From Persephonella sp964519345 (GTDB lineage Bacteria > Aquificota > Aquificia > Aquificales > Hydrogenothermaceae), in contig CAZFKX010000025.1 of NCBI GenBank assembly GCA_964519345.1, positions 1 to 8,727 on the forward strand: a stretch of DNA of 8,727 nucleotides. Reading direction: 5' to 3'. The notes beneath the pieces were generated by a model. The model made no database searches. It was not told the origin of the DNA and worked only from the letters and a program-made list of their open reading frames with translations. Position 1 is the stretch's first letter. Each line of letters starts with the position of its first letter. This document shows positions 7,087-8,727 of this stretch, one piece after another. Both the position numbers and the translations under genes were made by a program.

Positions 7087-7383
7087 ATGAAATTTGACCA
7101 GAAAATAGTTGGAGTAGTTTTAACGATTCTTATTGTTTTTGTAGTTGGCGGACTTATGGTTGAGAGAACTGTAGAATTTTTGAACTCGGATTTTTCAAAT
7201 AATGAGGCTGATTTCAGAGGTTTTATAATTCAGATTTTTGCTCATATACTTACCATTATAGGCTGGCTTTTTATAATTGCAGCTGCATTTTTAAAAGGTC
7301 ATTTTAACGATATTGAAAAACCTAAAACTGATATTTTAGATCTTGAGGAAAAGATCAGGAAAGCCGAGAGAAAAGGGGGATAA
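7087..7383 (+). CDS. small two-helix membrane protein with CcoS-like C-terminal tail
   Basis: A 98-residue protein with hydrophobic helices at about 7-27 and 46-68, then a charged tail. The sequence around the second helix and tail, LKGHFNDIEKPKTDIL (69-84), resembles the 'xxGQFDDLEGPxxRIL' end of CcoS, the assembly factor of cbb3 cytochrome oxidases. CcoS usually has only one helix and 45-70 residues, so this would be an extended or merely similar protein. I chose ATG 7087 because AGGAGGG (7071-7077) is nine bases upstream. A longer reading frame from a TTG at 7027 has no ribosome site and would run through the hairpin. It follows the DUF3365 haem-protein gene by 68 bases and ends the operon, which is consistent with a respiratory role. 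The reality of the gene is well supported; the CcoS link is a by-eye inference from a short motif. Confidence 0.75.
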   Translation: MKFDQKIVGVVLTILIVFVVGGLMVERTVEFLNSDFSNNEADFRGFIIQIFAHILTIIGWLFIIAAAFLKGHFNDIEKPKTDILDLEEKIRKAERKGG

Positions 7384-7392
7384 ACCCCCTTT
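7372..7392. terminator. bidirectional intrinsic terminator
   Basis: A perfect 8-bp stem AAAGGGGG/CCCCCTTT (7372-7379 with 7385-7392) encloses the loop ATAAA. The stop codon of the CcoS-like gene (7381-7383) lies in the loop. Read on the minus strand the hairpin is followed by TTTT, and on the plus strand by TTTATAAAT. It therefore can end both the herA operon and the convergent ferredoxin gene, whose stop is at 7405-7407. The U-run is short in both directions. Confidence 0.7.
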
Positions 7393-7404
7393 ATAAATAA
7401 GAAT

Positions 7405-7626
7405 TTACTCAACTTCTTCTGTTATAAGAGCACCTGATGGACATTCTTCTGTGATCTCCATAGCTCTTTCTGCAAGTTCTCCCTCTATAACAGCACCGTC
7501 TCCACCTATATCATCTTTAACTTTTGCTATACCGTCTCCTGCGTCTTCATATACCTCTGGGAGTTCGTCGTAACATAAAGCACAAGCTGTGCAGAGATCT
7601 GCATCTACAGAAACCTTAACTTTCAT
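7405..7626 (-). CDS. single-cluster [4Fe-4S] ferredoxin
   Basis: A 73-residue soluble cytoplasmic electron carrier. The cluster ligands are C12, C15 and C18 in a CxxCxxC motif (LCTACALC), with C62 in the ECPSGAL motif; all four are present, so a [4Fe-4S] cluster is expected. It resembles the monocluster ferredoxins of thermophiles such as Thermotoga and Aquificales. There are 44 residues between the third and fourth ligand, and no second cluster motif. The protein is strongly acidic (20 Asp/Glu against 5 Lys/Arg), as usual for ferredoxins that dock with basic partners such as pyruvate or 2-oxoglutarate oxidoreductases. The ATG has a perfect AGGAGG (7635-7640) eight bases upstream, suggesting high expression. 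The gene is monocistronic: it is divergent from hemW and convergent with the herA operon across a shared terminator. Physiological partners cannot be named from this window. Confidence 0.93.
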   Translation of the reverse strand: MKVKVSVDADLCTACALCYDELPEVYEDAGDGIAKVKDDIGGDGAVIEGELAERAMEITEECPSGALITEEVE

Positions 7627-7646
7627 AGGTCAAACCTCCTTCTTTA

Positions 7647-7675
7647 ATTATAAGTTAGTAAAAGTTAAGTCTAAA
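7647..7675 (-). promoter_or_regulatory. candidate promoter of the ferredoxin gene (proximal)
   Basis: On the minus strand TTTAGA (7670-7675) lies 17 bases before a perfect TATAAT (7647-7652). The start would fall next to the AGGAGG ribosome site at 7635-7640, leaving little upstream leader, so this may be a second or a chance promoter. Confidence 0.35.
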
Positions 7676-7676
7676 T

Positions 7677-7705
7677 AGTATATGTCACAAATGAAAATAT
7701 TGCAA
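7677..7705 (-). promoter_or_regulatory. candidate promoter of the ferredoxin gene (distal)
   Basis: On the minus strand TTGCAA (7700-7705) is followed after exactly 17 bases by TATACT (7677-7682). Transcription would start near 7670, giving a leader of about 43 bases carrying the AGGAGG site. This is the best -35/-10 pair in the intergenic region. Confidence 0.5.
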
Positions 7706-7734
7706 TAAAACAATGTTTGATTTTACAGGTCAAA

Positions 7735-7758
7735 ATGATAAATTATATGTATGATTAA
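7735..7758 (+). CDS. possible 7-codon leader ORF overlapping hemW start
   Basis: ATG at 7735 is preceded by AGGT (7727-7730), with five bases between AGG and the ATG, and reads MINYMYD before TAA at 7756-7758. The hemW ATG (7751) lies inside it in another frame and has no ribosome site of its own. Ribosomes ending here could step back to start hemW. The ORF is very short and could be chance. Confidence 0.3.
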   Translation: MINYMYD

Positions 7759-8727
7759 AGGGCTTTATATACATATACCTTTCTGCAGTATAAAATGTCC
7801 ATACTGTGATTTTTACTCAGTCACAATTCAGGATACGGATTTATACAGAAAATATGTAGAAGCTTTAAAAAAAGAGATAGCTCTTTATAGGGGGCTTGAG
7901 TTTCAGTTGGAAACTGTATATTTAGGAGGAGGGACTCCTTCATTACTTGATCCTTTTCTTATAAAGGATCTGTTGTTCTTTATAAAAGATCAGATAGGTC
8001 TTTATGATAATTCTGAAATCACGATTGAGGTGAACCCAAAAACATATAAATTTGAAGATTTTATGATACTAAAAGCATCCGGTATAAACAGAGTAAGCAT
8101 AGGAAATCAATCTTTTCAAAAGAAAAATTTAGTAGTACTTGGAAGAGATCATAATCCTGAGGATGGTTATAAAACTATTGAAAGTTGTCTTAAAGCAGGA
8201 ATAGAAAATATAAATTTGGATCTTATTTACGGCATACAGAATCAGTCGATTGAAGATCTTGAAAAAGATCTTGAGATATATACTTCTTTACCTATGAAAC
8301 ATATTTCAGCTTATCTGCTTACAGCATATGAAGATACTCAGATAGGACAGCTTGTAAAAAAAGGAAAATATACCCTTCCAGATGAGGAAACTGCTTTAGA
8401 AATGTTTAAACTTATAAATTTATTTTTAGAAAAAGAAGGTTTTAAAAGATACGAACTATCAAACTGGGCAAGAGAAGGTTATCAGTGTAAACATAATATG
8501 TTTTACTGGACACATATTCCATTTCTTGGAATAGGTGTTTCTGCATGGTCATATATAGATGGGAAGAGAACTGGAAATATAAACAATTTAAATGAATATA
8601 TGAGAAGTGTTGAGAGGGGAATAAAACCGGTTGTTTATTCTGAAACGATTGATGGGTTAGAGTTAAAAAAGGAAAGAATATTTTTGGGATTAAGGCTCAG
8701 AAAAGGAATTCCCCTGAGTTATGTAAC
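7751..8727 (+). CDS. hemW: radical SAM haem chaperone HemW (3' end beyond window)
   Basis: The open frame runs 325 codons to the window edge without a stop. HemW is usually about 370-390 residues, so the C-terminal part is missing only because the window ends. Radical SAM cluster ligands C12, C16 and C19 lie in FCSIKCPYCDF, followed by the GGGTPS SAM-binding motif (59-64) and an RVSIGNQSF block (about 114-122). HNMFYW at 248-253 matches the HNxxYW haem-binding motif of HemW. The CPYCDF form, without the extra Cys of HemN, and the HNxxYW motif mark it as the haem chaperone rather than coproporphyrinogen dehydrogenase. HemW inserts haem into respiratory proteins, a fitting neighbour for the haem and CcoS-like genes. 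The GNQSF sequence has Asn where most relatives have Val. A TAA lies in frame at 7739-7741, so ATG 7751 is the first possible start; it has no Shine-Dalgarno sequence. Confidence 0.93.
   Translation, partial: MIKGLYIHIPFCSIKCPYCDFYSVTIQDTDLYRKYVEALKKEIALYRGLEFQLETVYLGGGTPSLLDPFLIKDLLFFIKDQIGLYDNSEITIEVNPKTYKFEDFMILKASGINRVSIGNQSFQKKNLVVLGRDHNPEDGYKTIESCLKAGIENINLDLIYGIQNQSIEDLEKDLEIYTSLPMKHISAYLLTAYEDTQIGQLVKKGKYTLPDEETALEMFKLINLFLEKEGFKRYELSNWAREGYQCKHNMFYWTHIPFLGIGVSAWSYIDGKRTGNINNLNEYMRSVERGIKPVVYSETIDGLELKKERIFLGLRLRKGIPLSYV

Noticed and set aside
4162..7383. Calling the herA operon an antiphage defence island
   Set aside because: No nuclease, SIR2, methylase, toxin or mobile element is present, and base composition matches the neighbours. 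HerA alone does not make a defence system.
7627..7734. Direct repeat AGGTCAAA at 7627-7634 and 7727-7734, exactly 100 bases apart
   Set aside because: Eight bases is too short to be significant, and the first copy is largely the complement of the ferredoxin ribosome-site region.

Overview
The window is AT-rich with compact gene packing and heavy use of ATA, AGA and Lys/Glu codons. The set of a HerA-type ATPase, a small acidic ferredoxin, HemW, a DUF3365 haem protein and GmhA suggests a thermophilic Gram-negative bacterium, perhaps Aquificota of the Hydrogenothermaceae type. This placement is an inference from gene content and composition, not from a marker gene. No insertion sequence, phage gene, CRISPR array or rRNA is visible, and no gap between genes exceeds about 125 bases.

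Layout from left to right: a complete tRNA-Ser(UGA) with encoded CCA lies on the minus strand, divergent from gmhA (sedoheptulose-7-phosphate isomerase, 156-737, plus strand). gmhA converges on a minus-strand operon and the coding ends overlap by 20 bases. Read 5' to 3' on the minus strand, that operon is an MFS transporter (4089-2974), a membrane-anchored TPR protein with a TTG start (2948-1980), and a PAS/AAA+/Fis-type sigma-54 activator (1980-718). The last two genes are fused by a TAATG overlap.

A short divergent region (4090-4161) separates this from a plus-strand operon: herA-like DNA translocase (4162-5748), phosphoribosyltransferase of the COG1926 type (5748-6410), a DUF3365/Tll0287-like monohaem lipoprotein (6407-7018), and a 98-residue two-helix membrane protein whose tail resembles the cbb3-oxidase assembly factor CcoS (7087-7383). 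The first three genes overlap at their ends. The fourth is preceded by a 13-bp hairpin whose 3' arm contains its Shine-Dalgarno sequence. A hairpin able to terminate from both sides closes the operon against a convergent ferredoxin gene (7626-7405, minus). Divergent from that is hemW (7751 to the window edge, truncated), which lacks a Shine-Dalgarno sequence and overlaps a seven-codon leader ORF.

Functionally the window mixes envelope sugar synthesis (gmhA), a possible membrane-sensing and sigma-54 transcription module (TPR plus activator), a DNA-processing ATPase without its usual NurA partner, and small redox or haem proteins (DUF3365, CcoS-like, ferredoxin, HemW). The best candidates for something undescribed are the HerA-phosphoribosyltransferase-cytochrome operon with its RBS-masking hairpin, and the coupled TPR/sigma-54 activator pair.
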